A DNA stretch of 64,000 nt from Caballeronia sp. INDeC2 (GCF_023631325.1 NZ_JALQDG010000049.1:124340-188339), one strand, 5' to 3'; positions 27,202 through 36,345 are shown, counted from the first letter of the stretch. Numbers and translations are program-made. Notes: generated by a model from the letters alone, not told the origin.

Positions 27202-27297
27202 ATGAGCGCGCCCGCACTTCGCGTTCCGTTCACGAAAGAACTGGCGCGCTATTCTGTCCTCCGCTTGAACTGCGCGTTCCCGATTCCGCTACGCTGA
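27202..27297 (+). CDS. Possible 31-residue ORF
   Basis: A good GGGAGG site (27191-27196) precedes ATG 27202, which opens a 31-codon frame (MSAPALRVPFTKELARY to PIPLR). It is antisense in orientation to both flanking genes. It may be the start of a truncated gene or a spurious frame. Included at low confidence because of the strong ribosome-binding site. Confidence 0.15.
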   Translation: MSAPALRVPFTKELARYSVLRLNCAFPIPLR

Positions 27298-27329
27298 TGG
27301 GAAATGGCATTCCCGTTTGGCGTATCGGC

Positions 27330-28103
27330 TTAGAAGGTGATATCTCGGTTCACATTCTTGTAAAGCAAATAACTGGCTTTCGACCAACCAGTTGCGTAGA
27401 AAAATTGCGGGCAAAACGGTGCCATATAAATGAAGTCCTGCGCCCAACACTCATGCCAATCATTTTGAAGCAAATACATGCCTTGGCCTTCGAGCATATA
27501 CAACCCATGTTCCATAACATGCGTTTCTACCATCGGAAAGTAGTTTCCCGGCTCGAAACTCAGGATATTGATAGCGAAGTCGAACGCCGGATTCTCGTCA
27601 GGCAGAAGATGTTGCCATGTACGCCCCTTAGTGTGTTTGTTGACTTTTTCTATGTTGCCTTCATGCGAAACAAACGGCTCTGCTGCTGAAACACCTTCTA
27701 ATCGTTCATAGGGCTTTTTGATCCAGATGACGTTGGATGCATCGGTTTCCGGGTTATACAGGCGAACGCCTGTGCCCGCGGAAGCGTAGGCGAACGAGCC
27801 TGGTTTCAGTAGGTGTTCTTGGCCACTGATTTCCAAAGTTGGGTTACCCGAAACAACATAAAAAAATGATTGCATGCCGTCATTCCGCTCATGGGCCATG
27901 CCCCCACCACTCTGAATTTCTAGGAGAAGCTGGGCAAATTTAGCGCCCAAGCCAGGCGTGGCTTGCACGCTGACGGTGGTCTTGTCAATCCCCGGGATTC
28001 GGCTTTCAAGAATCCCTTCGGGCGGCATGACTGCGTAGTGGCTCGTCACTGCGGCGCGATGGTGCGCGAAAACGCCGGCGGGCAGAATCTGCTTCTTCGT
28101 CAT
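27330..28103 (-). CDS. allE: (S)-ureidoglycine aminohydrolase
   Basis: A 257-residue bicupin (AllE/YlbA) that hydrolyses (S)-ureidoglycine to (S)-ureidoglycolate and ammonia with Mn. Supporting motifs are YAVMPPEGILESRIPG, the metal-site region FEPGNYFPMVETHVMEHGLYMLEGQGMY (Glu, His, His and a distal Gln/Glu) and the C-terminal DFIYMAPFCPQFFYATG. The frame is open to 28280, but ATG 28103 has an AAAGGA site and gives the standard N-terminus (MTKKQILPAGVFAHHRA). Its product feeds the lyase at 25065. It is preceded by a FadR-type palindrome. Confidence 0.93.
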   Translation of the reverse strand: MTKKQILPAGVFAHHRAAVTSHYAVMPPEGILESRIPGIDKTTVSVQATPGLGAKFAQLLLEIQSGGGMAHERNDGMQSFFYVVSGNPTLEISGQEHLLKPGSFAYASAGTGVRLYNPETDASNVIWIKKPYERLEGVSAAEPFVSHEGNIEKVNKHTKGRTWQHLLPDENPAFDFAINILSFEPGNYFPMVETHVMEHGLYMLEGQGMYLLQNDWHECWAQDFIYMAPFCPQFFYATGWSKASYLLYKNVNRDITF

Positions 28104-28327
28104 TCTTAATCCTTTACAAGTAGATTGGGTTTGGGCTTTTGCCTGACTTATTGATTTCGAGTGGTGCCAACGAAGCGGTACGCCTTGGGGCGCAGCACTG
28201 ACAGGCGAAAATGACGCGTCGCGATGCTGCGCCGTTCCCACGGACTCGGACATTCGCCACGGATCGTGAGCGAACGACATCCATGATCAGTGCTCCTCCG
28301 AGGAGAGCTTCGGCAGTCTCGATCTCC

Positions 28328-28354
28328 GGCCCTACTGGTCCTACCAGTAGGGCC
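28328..28354. promoter_or_regulatory. FadR-type palindrome upstream of allE
   Basis: A perfect inverted repeat with 12-bp arms (28328-28339 and 28343-28354) around a CCT spacer. Its core ACTGGTCCTACCAGT (28335-28349) differs at one position from the cluster A operator ACTGGTCCGACCAGT. It lies about 225 bp upstream of the allE start. It is therefore a GntR/FadR-family operator candidate, and could alternatively act as a hairpin. Confidence 0.65.
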
Positions 28355-28895
28355 AATGTATGCTAGCCGATAAACGCGGTCAAGAAAAAAACGTTAATCT
28401 GCGCGGAAACGGCAGAAGTGGTCGAGGTCGCGATACAACGAGAGAAACTCACGACGAAGGCATAAGAAAGCGTCGATTGAAATGCACGGGCGTGCAGATC
28501 GCCGATCCCTTTGGCAGGCGCGCTGGGGACCCAGCGGATTGTCCCCCGAGTCGGACTGATGGGCTCTCGACGATATGGCCACAGCGTTCCGAGCACTGCG
28601 GCGTCGACCGGATGCCCTCCTGCTGCGCCCGCAATATCCGGTTGCGGAGGCGATCATGGCGCCCCCTCAGGCGCGAACGCTCGGTTGGCTGATTCCGCGT
28701 CGCCTACGAGGGCTCTAATCCGGCCCCGGATGCGCAGAAAAAGCGCTAGTCAGACTTGTGCGGGTTGCGGCGCATGTCGACCATTCTGCCTAGGGAAAGG
28801 AGCACTTGAAGCGATCTGAATGGCAGTCCAGACGTAGGGCTCGGGACTGCATTCTCGACGAATGAGCGACCGCTCGGTAGGCGAGTTCCCGCTAA
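28355..28895. other. Intergenic scar
   Basis: No supported gene. Short frames on both strands lack family resemblance. The region separates ureide cluster B from a decayed psiE fragment and the hyu operon and is probably a recombination junction. Confidence 0.4.
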
Positions 28896-29168
28896 ATGAT
28901 CGACTTGCTGCTGATGTTCCTGTATCTCGAAGTCCTTGCAATGGACGCGCGATATCTACGCCTTGGGCAGTTGCCGGTTCGATTTCCGCTGTATATCGCC
29001 ATGGCGTCGCTGGCGCGAGATCTCATTCTGAACCGGGGCGACACGGCGGACCAGCGTATCCTCATTTTTACGCTCGGCATCGCTGTGCTGGCGATCAGCG
29101 CGGTTGTCCTCCGATTCGGCCAACACCGGTATCTCGCGCGCGACGATGAAGGGCGCGACGAAATCAAC
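28896..29168 (+). pseudogene. PsiE-family protein, 5'-truncated remnant
   Basis: The frame reads IDLLLMFLYLEVLAMDARYL, LPVRFPLYIAMASLARDLIL, then ADQRILIFTLGIAVLAISAVVLRFGQHRY. This is the C-terminal half of a phosphate-starvation-inducible PsiE-like membrane protein, including two of its TM segments. A TAA codon immediately precedes the first ATG in frame, and the N-terminal membrane segments are absent. The frame stays open beyond 29168 only because it runs antisense to the hyuB gene. Confidence 0.6.
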
Positions 29169-29206
29169 GGATTCGCACATTTAGTTCGGAAATCGGCCGC
29201 GGCCGC

Positions 29207-30811
29207 TTATCCTGATTCGGCAGACGCACCGTGGCCGCCGCCACCCGGCACGTCGAGCCGCAGACGCGCATGCGCCGGAACCGTCTGCCGACCCATCGGC
29301 GGGAGCGGCGTGCCATCCGCGAGACCGACCCAGCCGCTTCGGCCCGCCCCTCCGCCATCGCGGCCGCGCGCGGGTCGCTGGATACGGTCGTACATCCCGA
29401 AGAACTGGAACGGCGCGCCGTTGATGGTGCCGATCTCGATGCGCTGTCCCATCCCGCCGCGCCAGCGGCCCATACCGCCCGAGTCTTCGAGCAGCTCCTT
29501 TTTCCAGATCACGATCGGGTTGCCGGCTTCGATCACCTCGCACGAGATCGCCTTGATGCCGCTCGGGAAGGCGGTCGCCGAGAGCCCGGCGGCGCCCGGT
29601 CTCGCGCCGGAGCCGCCGCTGTTGAAGAAAAGCGTCTCGAACGCGGGCGTCGCGTGCTCGGGCGTGCCGGCAAGCGCGCTGACCTGCGGACCGCCGCGCA
29701 ACTGGGCGCCCCAGACGCACGACGCGCCTTCAGCCGGCACGCGTTCGGGCATCACGGCGGCGAGGCAGCCGAACACGACATCCGGCAGGAATTGCCCGAT
29801 GATGTGCCGCGCGCTCACAGGCCACGGATGCTGCACGTTGAGGATCGAGCCCGCGGGCGCGTCGATCTCGAACGGCTGAAGCGAGCCTGCGTTGTTCGGC
29901 ACCTCGGGCGCGATCGCCGCGCGTAGCGCATAGAGCGTGTAGGCGCGGGTGTAGTTCAACACGAGGTTGATGCCGCGCGCGCTCGCATTCGACGACCCCG
30001 CATAGTCGACTCTGAGCCGGTCGCCGTAGATCGTCAGTTCCGCGACGAGATCGACGGGCGTGGAATAACCGTCGATCTGCATCGAGTAGGAATAGGTTCC
30101 GTCGGGCAACAACGCGATCGCCGCGCGCGTCGCGCGCAGGGAGCGGTCGATGATGACGTCCGCGAGCGCCTGGAAGTCGTCGATGCCGTATTCGCCGAGC
30201 GTGTCGACGAGACGCTTGCCGCTCAACGAATTCGCCGTCACGTAGGAGAGGAGGTCGCCCACCACTTCATTCGGCTGGCGCACGTTGGCGCGCACGATGT
30301 CGAGCAGATCCTGGTTGAGCGACCCCGCGCGCATCAGCCGCATCATCGGAATGAACAGGCCTTCTTCGTAGACCGACTGTCCGTCCGGTCCCTGCCCGAG
30401 GCCGCCGATATCCACCTGGTGGCACGTACAGGCGAAAAACGCGATCAGCGCGTCCTTCGCGAATACGGGCGAGACGACCGTCACATCGTGCAGATGGCCC
30501 GAGGAGAGCCACGGGTCGTTCGTGATGAAATGATCGTCCTCGCCGATGGAGCCGGCAGGGAAGCGCTCGACGAAGTGGCGCACGGCGGCCGCCATCGAAT
30601 TGACATGACCCGGCGTGCCCGTCACGGCCTGCGCGACGAGCCGGCCGCGCGCATCAAAGACACCCGCGGACAAGTCGCCCGCCTCGCGCACGGTCGGACT
30701 GAAGGCGGTGCGCATGAGCAGCCGCGCCTGTTCCTCCACGGTCGAAATGAGGCGATTCCAGACGATCTGCAGCGTGACGACGTCGATGTCGTCTCCGGGC
30801 TGAAAGGACAT
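29207..30811 (-). CDS. hyuB: Hydantoinase B/oxoprolinase family subunit
   Basis: A 534-residue HyuB-type subunit. Typical blocks are VTLQIVWNRLISTVEEQARLL, GHVNSM, FITNDPWLSSGHLHDVTVV, the metal-site CHQVDIGG, and the C-terminal GGMGRWRGGMGQ and the closing VPGGGGHG. With HyuA it forms an ATP-dependent enzyme acting on cyclic amides or carboxylating ketones (5-oxoprolinase, N-methylhydantoinase, caprolactamase, acetone or acetophenone carboxylase types). The gene follows hyuA by 3 bp and ends the operon binding protein - racemase - hyuA - hyuB. Confidence 0.92.
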   Translation of the reverse strand: MSFQPGDDIDVVTLQIVWNRLISTVEEQARLLMRTAFSPTVREAGDLSAGVFDARGRLVAQAVTGTPGHVNSMAAAVRHFVERFPAGSIGEDDHFITNDPWLSSGHLHDVTVVSPVFAKDALIAFFACTCHQVDIGGLGQGPDGQSVYEEGLFIPMMRLMRAGSLNQDLLDIVRANVRQPNEVVGDLLSYVTANSLSGKRLVDTLGEYGIDDFQALADVIIDRSLRATRAAIALLPDGTYSYSMQIDGYSTPVDLVAELTIYGDRLRVDYAGSSNASARGINLVLNYTRAYTLYALRAAIAPEVPNNAGSLQPFEIDAPAGSILNVQHPWPVSARHIIGQFLPDVVFGCLAAVMPERVPAEGASCVWGAQLRGGPQVSALAGTPEHATPAFETLFFNSGGSGARPGAAGLSATAFPSGIKAISCEVIEAGNPIVIWKKELLEDSGGMGRWRGGMGQRIEIGTINGAPFQFFGMYDRIQRPARGRDGGGAGRSGWVGLADGTPLPPMGRQTVPAHARLRLDVPGGGGHGASAESG

Positions 30812-30814
30812 GCG

Positions 30815-32959
30815 TCATACCTCCGCGCGGAAAGTGAGCGGTCTGCGCTCGAGGAGAATGTCGGCGTTGTGGAGAACGCGGATGTCGAAGGCCGGCGGCA
30901 CGACGATGGTGGTCTCTCTGTCGACGAGGATCATCGGCCCGGCGGCGCTCGCGCCCGTCGCGAGCGCGTCGCGGGCGACCACCGCAAAATCCGCACGCCG
31001 GCGACTTGCCTGATCGAGCACCTTGCGGATCTCGACACTTCGCGACGGCGCGCCGCCGGTCGGCGCGCCTTGCGCCCGGCGCGCAACGACGGCCGTGCGG
31101 GCCGCTTCATGGCCGGTCACCGTCACGCTCCAGCCCAGCGCTTCGACGCCCGCGCCTTCGATCGAGCGGCCATAGCGCTTGACGTATTCGTCGACGAAGG
31201 CGGCCGACAGGCGCTGGCCGCCGTCCTCGCCGAACGAGACGTCCGCGAGCGGCACGCGCAGTTCGTGGCCTTGTCCCTTGTACCGGACGAACGCATGCAT
31301 CGACGCCGTGTTCGGCATGTCCGGATCGAGCGCGCACAGCGCGGCGCGGCCGCGCGCGGTCAGCTCCGCGAGCAGCGCGTTCACCGCGGATGCATCGAAG
31401 CGCTCGAGGTTCTGATGCAAACTCTGCGTGGTTTCAAACGCGAGCGCCGCGTGCAGGAAGCCGAGCGCCGAGCCAACGCCCGCCTGAGCCGGAATCAGCA
31501 CGCGGTCGATTTGCAATTTGTCCGCGAGGCGCGCCGCGTGCAAGGGCGCCGAGCCGCCGAACGCGATCAGCGTGCGACCCGCGACGCCACGGCCCGTATC
31601 GACCGCGTGCTCGCGCACGGCCTGCGCCATCGCTTCGTCGGCGATCTCGGCGACGGCGTAAGCGGCTTCGTCGGCATCGACACGCAGCGGCTGCGCGATC
31701 TGCGCGTCGAGTGCTCGCGAGGCCGCTGCCGCATCGAGCGCGATCGTGCCCGCGGCGAAGTATTCGGGGCTGAGGCGACCCGCATGCAGATGGACGTCGG
31801 TGAGCGTGACCCGCTCGCCTCCGAGCGCATAGCACACGGGGCCGGGCTGCGAGCCCGCGCTTTCCGGGCCGACGGCGACGCGGCCGAGGTCGTCGACGCG
31901 CGCGATCGAACCTCCGCCCGCGCCGATCTCCGAAAGTTCGATCACGGGAATGCGCAGCGGGATGCCGCTGCCCGCCTTGAAGCGGTAGAACAGCGAGACT
32001 TCGAGGGAGCGCGCGGTCTGCGGCTCGCCTCCGTCTATGAAGCACAGCTTGGCCGTGGTCCCGCCGATATCGACGGACAGCACCTGGTCGAAGCCGTGTT
32101 CTCGTGCAAGGCGGGCGGCGAGCAGCGCGCCGCCCGCCGGTCCCGACTCGAGCAGCCGCACCGGATAGCGACATGCGGTCGCGACGTCGCACAGGCCGCC
32201 GTTCGACAGCATCATCAGGAGCGGCGCGCGCACGCCGAGTGCATCGAGGCCCGCGCGCAACCGGTCCAGATAGCCGCGGATCAATGGCCTCACGTAGGCG
32301 TTCACGCAGGTCGTCGAGAAGCGCTCGAACTCGCGCATTTCGGGCGAGACGTCGGACGAGACGCTGATGTCGAGCGAGGGCAGGATGCGCGCGACGATCT
32401 CCGCCGCCTGCTGTTCGTGCGCGGGGTTCACGTAGCTGTGCAGGAAGCCGATCGCGAGACTTCGGGCGCCGCTTTCGCCTATCTGCCGCGCCTGGGCCTG
32501 CACCATCGCGTGATCGAGCGGCAGCAGCACGTCGCCATGCGCGCTCATGCGCTCCGTGACCGCGAAGCGCAGCGCGCGCGGCACGAGCGGCTCGGCCTTG
32601 CGCAACATCAGGTCGTACTGGTCGCAGCGGCTTTCCGTGCCCATTTCGATGACGTCGCGAAAGCCCTCCGTGGTGAGGAGCGCGGTCCTTGCGCCCTGTC
32701 GTTCGAGCAGCGCGTTGGTGGCGAGGGTCGTGCCGTGCATCACCGCGTCGAGCGAGCCGGGCGCCATATCCGCCTTCGCGAGCAGCGCCGCGAGGCCGTC
32801 GAGCACGCCTCGTTCGGGCGCCAGTGGTGTCGTGAGCAGCTTGTGGGTGATGCGGCGCTCACCGGTCTCGAGCACGAGATCGGTGAAGGTGCCGCCGATG
32901 TCGATGCCGACGCGGCAGCGCGTGTGCCTGTGAGCGGCAGGGTCGCGGAATGCGTTCAT
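30815..32959 (-). CDS. hyuA: Hydantoinase A/oxoprolinase family subunit
   Basis: A 714-residue ATP-binding subunit of the ASKHA fold. It has RVGIDIGGTFTDLVLETG at the N-terminus, MHGTTLATNALLER, a central QVLSVDIGGTTAKLCFIDGG and GAGGGSIARVD, and the late LIAFGGSAPLHAARLA. The frame is open to 33019, but ATG 32959 (with GGAG upstream, overlapping the racemase stop by ATGA) gives the expected N-terminus. The substrate cannot be deduced from sequence alone. The gene is a strict neighbour of hyuB and of a racemase-family protein, as in hydantoin-type pathways. Confidence 0.92.
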   Translation of the reverse strand: MNAFRDPAAHRHTRCRVGIDIGGTFTDLVLETGERRITHKLLTTPLAPERGVLDGLAALLAKADMAPGSLDAVMHGTTLATNALLERQGARTALLTTEGFRDVIEMGTESRCDQYDLMLRKAEPLVPRALRFAVTERMSAHGDVLLPLDHAMVQAQARQIGESGARSLAIGFLHSYVNPAHEQQAAEIVARILPSLDISVSSDVSPEMREFERFSTTCVNAYVRPLIRGYLDRLRAGLDALGVRAPLLMMLSNGGLCDVATACRYPVRLLESGPAGGALLAARLAREHGFDQVLSVDIGGTTAKLCFIDGGEPQTARSLEVSLFYRFKAGSGIPLRIPVIELSEIGAGGGSIARVDDLGRVAVGPESAGSQPGPVCYALGGERVTLTDVHLHAGRLSPEYFAAGTIALDAAAASRALDAQIAQPLRVDADEAAYAVAEIADEAMAQAVREHAVDTGRGVAGRTLIAFGGSAPLHAARLADKLQIDRVLIPAQAGVGSALGFLHAALAFETTQSLHQNLERFDASAVNALLAELTARGRAALCALDPDMPNTASMHAFVRYKGQGHELRVPLADVSFGEDGGQRLSAAFVDEYVKRYGRSIEGAGVEALGWSVTVTGHEAARTAVVARRAQGAPTGGAPSRSVEIRKVLDQASRRRADFAVVARDALATGASAAGPMILVDRETTIVVPPAFDIRVLHNADILLERRPLTFRAEV

Positions 32960-33723
32960 CAAAGCTTCAACTCCGTTGGATGGCGGTAGACACGCGGACG
33001 CAGACCCGCGTGAAACCACTCGACGAGGCTCACGATGTCATATACCGGCACACCGAAGCGCGCGGCGATGAGCGCCGAATACGGCGCGAAATTCGCGCAT
33101 TCGCTGACGATCGCGCCGACGTCCGGATGCTCGTCGATGAGACGCGCCGCACAATCGAGGATGTCATTTGACTGCTCGTTGAAGCTCACCTGCGCCGCGT
33201 TCGTGAGGTTGTTCTGGAAGAAGCGCGACGCTTCGGGCAGGCCCGCGACCGGCAGATTGGGCGGCGCGTTCGCCGCGAGCAGATGCGCGGCCGTGAGCGC
33301 CGAACGCTTCGCGGTCAGCACGCCCACTCGCTGGCCGCGGCGCAGAAGGCTCGTGGCCAGCGGAATCTGCAGCAAGCTCGACGTCGCCACCGGAACGGCG
33401 CAGCGCGCGGCAAGTTGGTTCTGGAACAGGACGAGAAAGCCGCAGCTCGTCGTGACGGCGTCCACGCCGAGCCGCGCGAGTCCGTTCGCCGCGTCGACGA
33501 AGCGCTCGAGTAGCGGCGCTCCCGCCTCGTTGTCGCCGGCCACGGCGGCCATCACCTGCGGCCCGCTCACGCCTTCCACCAGCGCGTACTGCACGGGGAA
33601 GGGCCAGGTCGCCCCATGCCCGATGTCGCCGGGCAAACGCATGAATCCCGTATCGAGCATCAGGATGCCGATGCTCACGCCATGGATCGTGCGGGGGCGC
33701 GCGGCGGAAGCGTTCGCGCGCAT
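32959..33723 (-). CDS. Asp/Glu/hydantoin racemase superfamily protein
   Basis: A 254-residue protein of the Asp/Glu racemase superfamily (also maleate isomerase and hydantoin racemase). Two catalytic cysteines are in the expected places: Cys94 in VTTSCGFLVLF and Cys209 in IVSECANF. The N-terminus SIGILMLDTGFMRLPGDIG is typical of the subgroup found next to hyuAB. It starts 2 bp after the binding-protein stop and overlaps hyuA. Likely roles are racemisation or isomerisation of the imported compound or of the hyu product. Confidence 0.85.
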   Translation of the reverse strand: MRANASAARPRTIHGVSIGILMLDTGFMRLPGDIGHGATWPFPVQYALVEGVSGPQVMAAVAGDNEAGAPLLERFVDAANGLARLGVDAVTTSCGFLVLFQNQLAARCAVPVATSSLLQIPLATSLLRRGQRVGVLTAKRSALTAAHLLAANAPPNLPVAGLPEASRFFQNNLTNAAQVSFNEQSNDILDCAARLIDEHPDVGAIVSECANFAPYSALIAARFGVPVYDIVSLVEWFHAGLRPRVYRHPTELKL

Positions 33724-33725
33724 GG

Positions 33726-34748
33726 TCAGTTGATGAAGCAGTTGCAGCCGTCGAGCGAGGACGCGATCGGAAGGTTCAGCGCCTTCATCTTCGCGCGATT
33801 GATGATCGCCACGTAGTCGCCCGGCTGCGGCCGATAGACCGCGAGCGCGGAAGGCTTCGTGCCGCGCAGCATCTTCACGGCGAGGTCGGCCGCATGCGCG
33901 CCCTGCGATTCGTAGGACGGGGCATAGGCGACCGCGACGATGTCGCCCTTCTTGATCATCTCGTGCTCGGCGCTGATGATCGGCACCTTCATGCGATCCG
34001 TCACCGACGCGACCGCCGGCAGCGACGACTGCACGAGATTCGAGCCGATCGCATAGAAAAAGCCGACGCCCTTCATGGTGGCCGTGCGCTGCGGCACGTC
34101 GACGGTCGAATCCACGGAAGTCGCGAGCATTTCGAGGCCAGCCTTGCTCGCGGCTGTCTTGAGGCTCGCGATCGCGGCGACGTCGTTGACTTCGCCCGCG
34201 TTGTACAGCACGCCGAACGAGGTCGCCTTCGGGAACACCTTCCTGGCGAACGCGAGCACGGCGTCGTAGTCCGTGACGCTCGCCGTGCCGGTGATGCGAT
34301 CGCTGCCGTGCGCCCAGTCCGGCACGAGGCCGGCGGCGACCGGGTTGGTCACCTGCGTGAACACGAGCGGCACCGAGTGATCCGATACGTTGCGCACCGA
34401 GGCCTGCGCGACGGGTGTCGTCACGGTGAGAATCACGGCGGGATGCCTCGCGACGACCTGCGCGAGCGTCTGCGGTATCAGTCCCGGCGTGAAATTCGCG
34501 TCGCTGTAGACGTACTCGGCGTTCTTGCCGTCGACGTAGCCCTGCTTCGTCATCTCCTCCTTGAAACCGGCGATCGTGCGCGACAGCGCGGGATGCGGCC
34601 CGAAGTTCGCAATGCCGATCACCGTCGTGGCCTGGGCGGCCGCGCCGCTCGCATGAATGAGCGCCGCGGCGGCGGCGAACGCCGGCAGCTTGCGCAAGAG
34701 CGAGGAGAGACATGAGGCGATGCCGGATAGAGGAACGAGTGGACGCAT
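33726..34748 (-). CDS. ABC transporter substrate-binding protein, PF04392/TrpX type (copy 1)
   Basis: A 340-residue secreted binding protein. The signal peptide (about residues 1-38, ending ASGAAAQ) is followed by TTVIGIANFGPHPALSRTIAGF and SDANFTPGLIP, and then by LTVTTPVAQA, LVFTQVTNPVAAGLVP and SFGVLYNAGEVND. The family includes TrpX of streptococci. It is clearly paralogous to the copy at 39589, and both end in CxCFIN. This copy heads the hyu operon but no permease or ATPase is near it, so it probably shares those encoded at 40659-42379. One motif candidate lies about 95 bp upstream. Confidence 0.9.
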   Translation of the reverse strand: MRPLVPLSGIASCLSSLLRKLPAFAAAAALIHASGAAAQATTVIGIANFGPHPALSRTIAGFKEEMTKQGYVDGKNAEYVYSDANFTPGLIPQTLAQVVARHPAVILTVTTPVAQASVRNVSDHSVPLVFTQVTNPVAAGLVPDWAHGSDRITGTASVTDYDAVLAFARKVFPKATSFGVLYNAGEVNDVAAIASLKTAASKAGLEMLATSVDSTVDVPQRTATMKGVGFFYAIGSNLVQSSLPAVASVTDRMKVPIISAEHEMIKKGDIVAVAYAPSYESQGAHAADLAVKMLRGTKPSALAVYRPQPGDYVAIINRAKMKALNLPIASSLDGCNCFIN

Positions 34749-34821
34749 GGAGTGGAACCTGAAGTGGATGGGAGCGCTCGACTGCCGCCCATTGTGTAAA
34801 GAAGCGCCGCGCGCGGGCAGG

Positions 34822-34851
34822 CCGGCAACCTAAACAAATCCGATTGCCTAT
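34822..34851 (-). promoter_or_regulatory. Candidate AraC sites upstream of the hyu operon
   Basis: On the minus strand, ATAGGCAATCGG (34851-34840) is followed 18 bp downstream by the weaker TTAGGTTGCCGG (34833-34822). The core AGG[A/C]AATCGG recurs upstream of four other units in the cluster. Tandem direct half-sites are usual for AraC-family regulators. Confidence 0.45.
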
Positions 34852-34997
34852 CTATTTGGGCGGCTGCCCTCGATTCGCGGCCTGCGCATCCGGGCAGCCG
34901 CGTACGCATCGCCACTTGCCAGGTGTCAGCGCAGCGGAACGTGCGGGTTTGCCCGCATGCGCCCGTGGCACCCGCTAGTCATCCGATCCTCAATTGG

Positions 34998-35007
34998 AGG
35001 ATTTCGG
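34998..35007 (+). promoter_or_regulatory. Candidate AraC site upstream of porin 2
   Basis: AGGATTTCGG, about 140 bp before the porin ATG, matches the shared core with two A-to-T changes. It lies within an inverted repeat ATCCTC-AATTG-GAGGAT (34986-35002). It is in the 400-bp divergent region between binding protein 1 and the porin, which otherwise has no gene. Confidence 0.4.
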
Positions 35008-35147
35008 TTCTAACTTTTTTGACCCGATTGTCGGCCGGCGCGCCGGTTTTTAGTCTCCAGTCCTGGCGCTCGCATCCATGCGCTGCTCCGCCGCACTCGA
35101 GACCAGGTTCGACTCCAGAGTCATCACCGCCTACACGGGATAAAAGC

Positions 35148-36293
35148 ATGAAACGAATTTGCCCTGCGATGCTGCTGGTTACATTGGCCACAGCCGCACA
35201 CGCCCAGACGTCATCGTCGAGCAGCGTCACGCTGTACGGCGTCTTGATGGAAGGCCTCATCTACACGAACAATTCACTGAAGGGCCCGTCGGTTGCGACG
35301 GCCAACGGGCCGAGCCGCTGGGGTTTTAAAGGCGTGGAGGATCTCGGGGGCGGGCTGCGCGCGATCTTCACGCTCGAAGGCGGCTTCAATCCGAACACCG
35401 GCACGATGTCGCAGGGCGGCCGCGAGTTCGGCCGTCAGGCGTTCGTCGGCTTGCAGTCGGACACGTTCGGCACGCTTACCTTTGGGCGCCAGTACGACTT
35501 CACGCAGGACTGGCTCGCGCAATACTCGGCACCGCTCCGCTGGAACGGATATGCGGCGACGGTCGGCGACAACAACAACTTCAACTTCCAGTTCCGCACG
35601 AACAACGCCGTGAAGTTCGTGTCGCCGAACTATCGCGGGCTGCAGGGCGGGGCGATGTACAGCTTCGGCGGCGTCGCGGGCAGCTTCGGCAATCAGAGCG
35701 CCGTGAGCTTCGGCCTCAACTATGCGAGCGGCCCGCTCTCGCTTTCGGCGGCGTACATGCGGATGAACCATCCTTCCGTGGCGGCGAGCGAAGGGATCTG
35801 GAACACCGCGCTCTTTCCGTCGATCTCGGCGCAGTCGCCCACCTTCTCCTACGCGCTCGCGCCGTCGAGCATGGAAATCTACGGCGGCGGCGGGTCGTAT
35901 GTGCTCGGACAGACCACGCTCAGCCTGGTCGTCACCCACAGCCGCTACGACGACCTGGGCGTCGCGCAACTGGGCCTCACGCACGGCCGCGCGGGCTACA
36001 CGAACATCGAAGCGAACGTGAGCCACTATTTCACGCCGGCCTTCCAGGCAGCGTTCGATTACGTGTACACGCTCGGCAAGGTGCAACCGACCGATTTCTC
36101 GCCGAAGTATCATCAGTTCGTGCTGGTCAACAACTACTTCCTGTCCAAGCGCACGGCGCTCTATGTCGACGCGATCTTCCAGCTCGCCGCAGGCGACGCG
36201 CAGCACGCGAACATCGAATATGCGAGCAGCGGCGGCGCGTCAACCAGCAAGCGTCAGATCGCGGTGACGGCGGGCATCTTCCATCGCTTCTGA
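35148..36293 (+). CDS. Outer-membrane porin, Burkholderia type (cluster porin)
   Basis: A 381-residue porin with signal peptide MKRICPAMLLVTLATAAHA, then QTSSSSSVTLYGVLMEGLIY. It contains RWGFKGVEDLGGGLRAIFTLE and GREFGRQAFVGLQSDTFGTLTFGRQYDF, standard Porin_4 segments, and ends with GIFHRF. An in-frame open region extends to 34923, but ATG 35148 with a GGGA site gives the signal peptide. It is divergent from the hyu operon and precedes the ThDP enzyme gene, so it is probably the outer-membrane entry for this pathway. Confidence 0.9.
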   Translation: MKRICPAMLLVTLATAAHAQTSSSSSVTLYGVLMEGLIYTNNSLKGPSVATANGPSRWGFKGVEDLGGGLRAIFTLEGGFNPNTGTMSQGGREFGRQAFVGLQSDTFGTLTFGRQYDFTQDWLAQYSAPLRWNGYAATVGDNNNFNFQFRTNNAVKFVSPNYRGLQGGAMYSFGGVAGSFGNQSAVSFGLNYASGPLSLSAAYMRMNHPSVAASEGIWNTALFPSISAQSPTFSYALAPSSMEIYGGGGSYVLGQTTLSLVVTHSRYDDLGVAQLGLTHGRAGYTNIEANVSHYFTPAFQAAFDYVYTLGKVQPTDFSPKYHQFVLVNNYFLSKRTALYVDAIFQLAAGDAQHANIEYASSGGASTSKRQIAVTAGIFHRF

Positions 36294-36345
36294 GCAAGCG
36301 CATTGCGGGCGGCGGCGAGCGCTGCCCATTCACGAGGATGGTCAA

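Noticed and set aside
29169..29879. Extension of the PsiE frame to 29879
   Set aside because: After 29168 the sequence is the antisense of hyuB (proline-rich), not PsiE.
30419..32989. An 856-codon plus-strand frame antisense to hyuAB
   Set aside because: Arg/Ala/Glu-rich composition typical of GC-rich antisense frames, with no domain, and it covers two well-supported genes.
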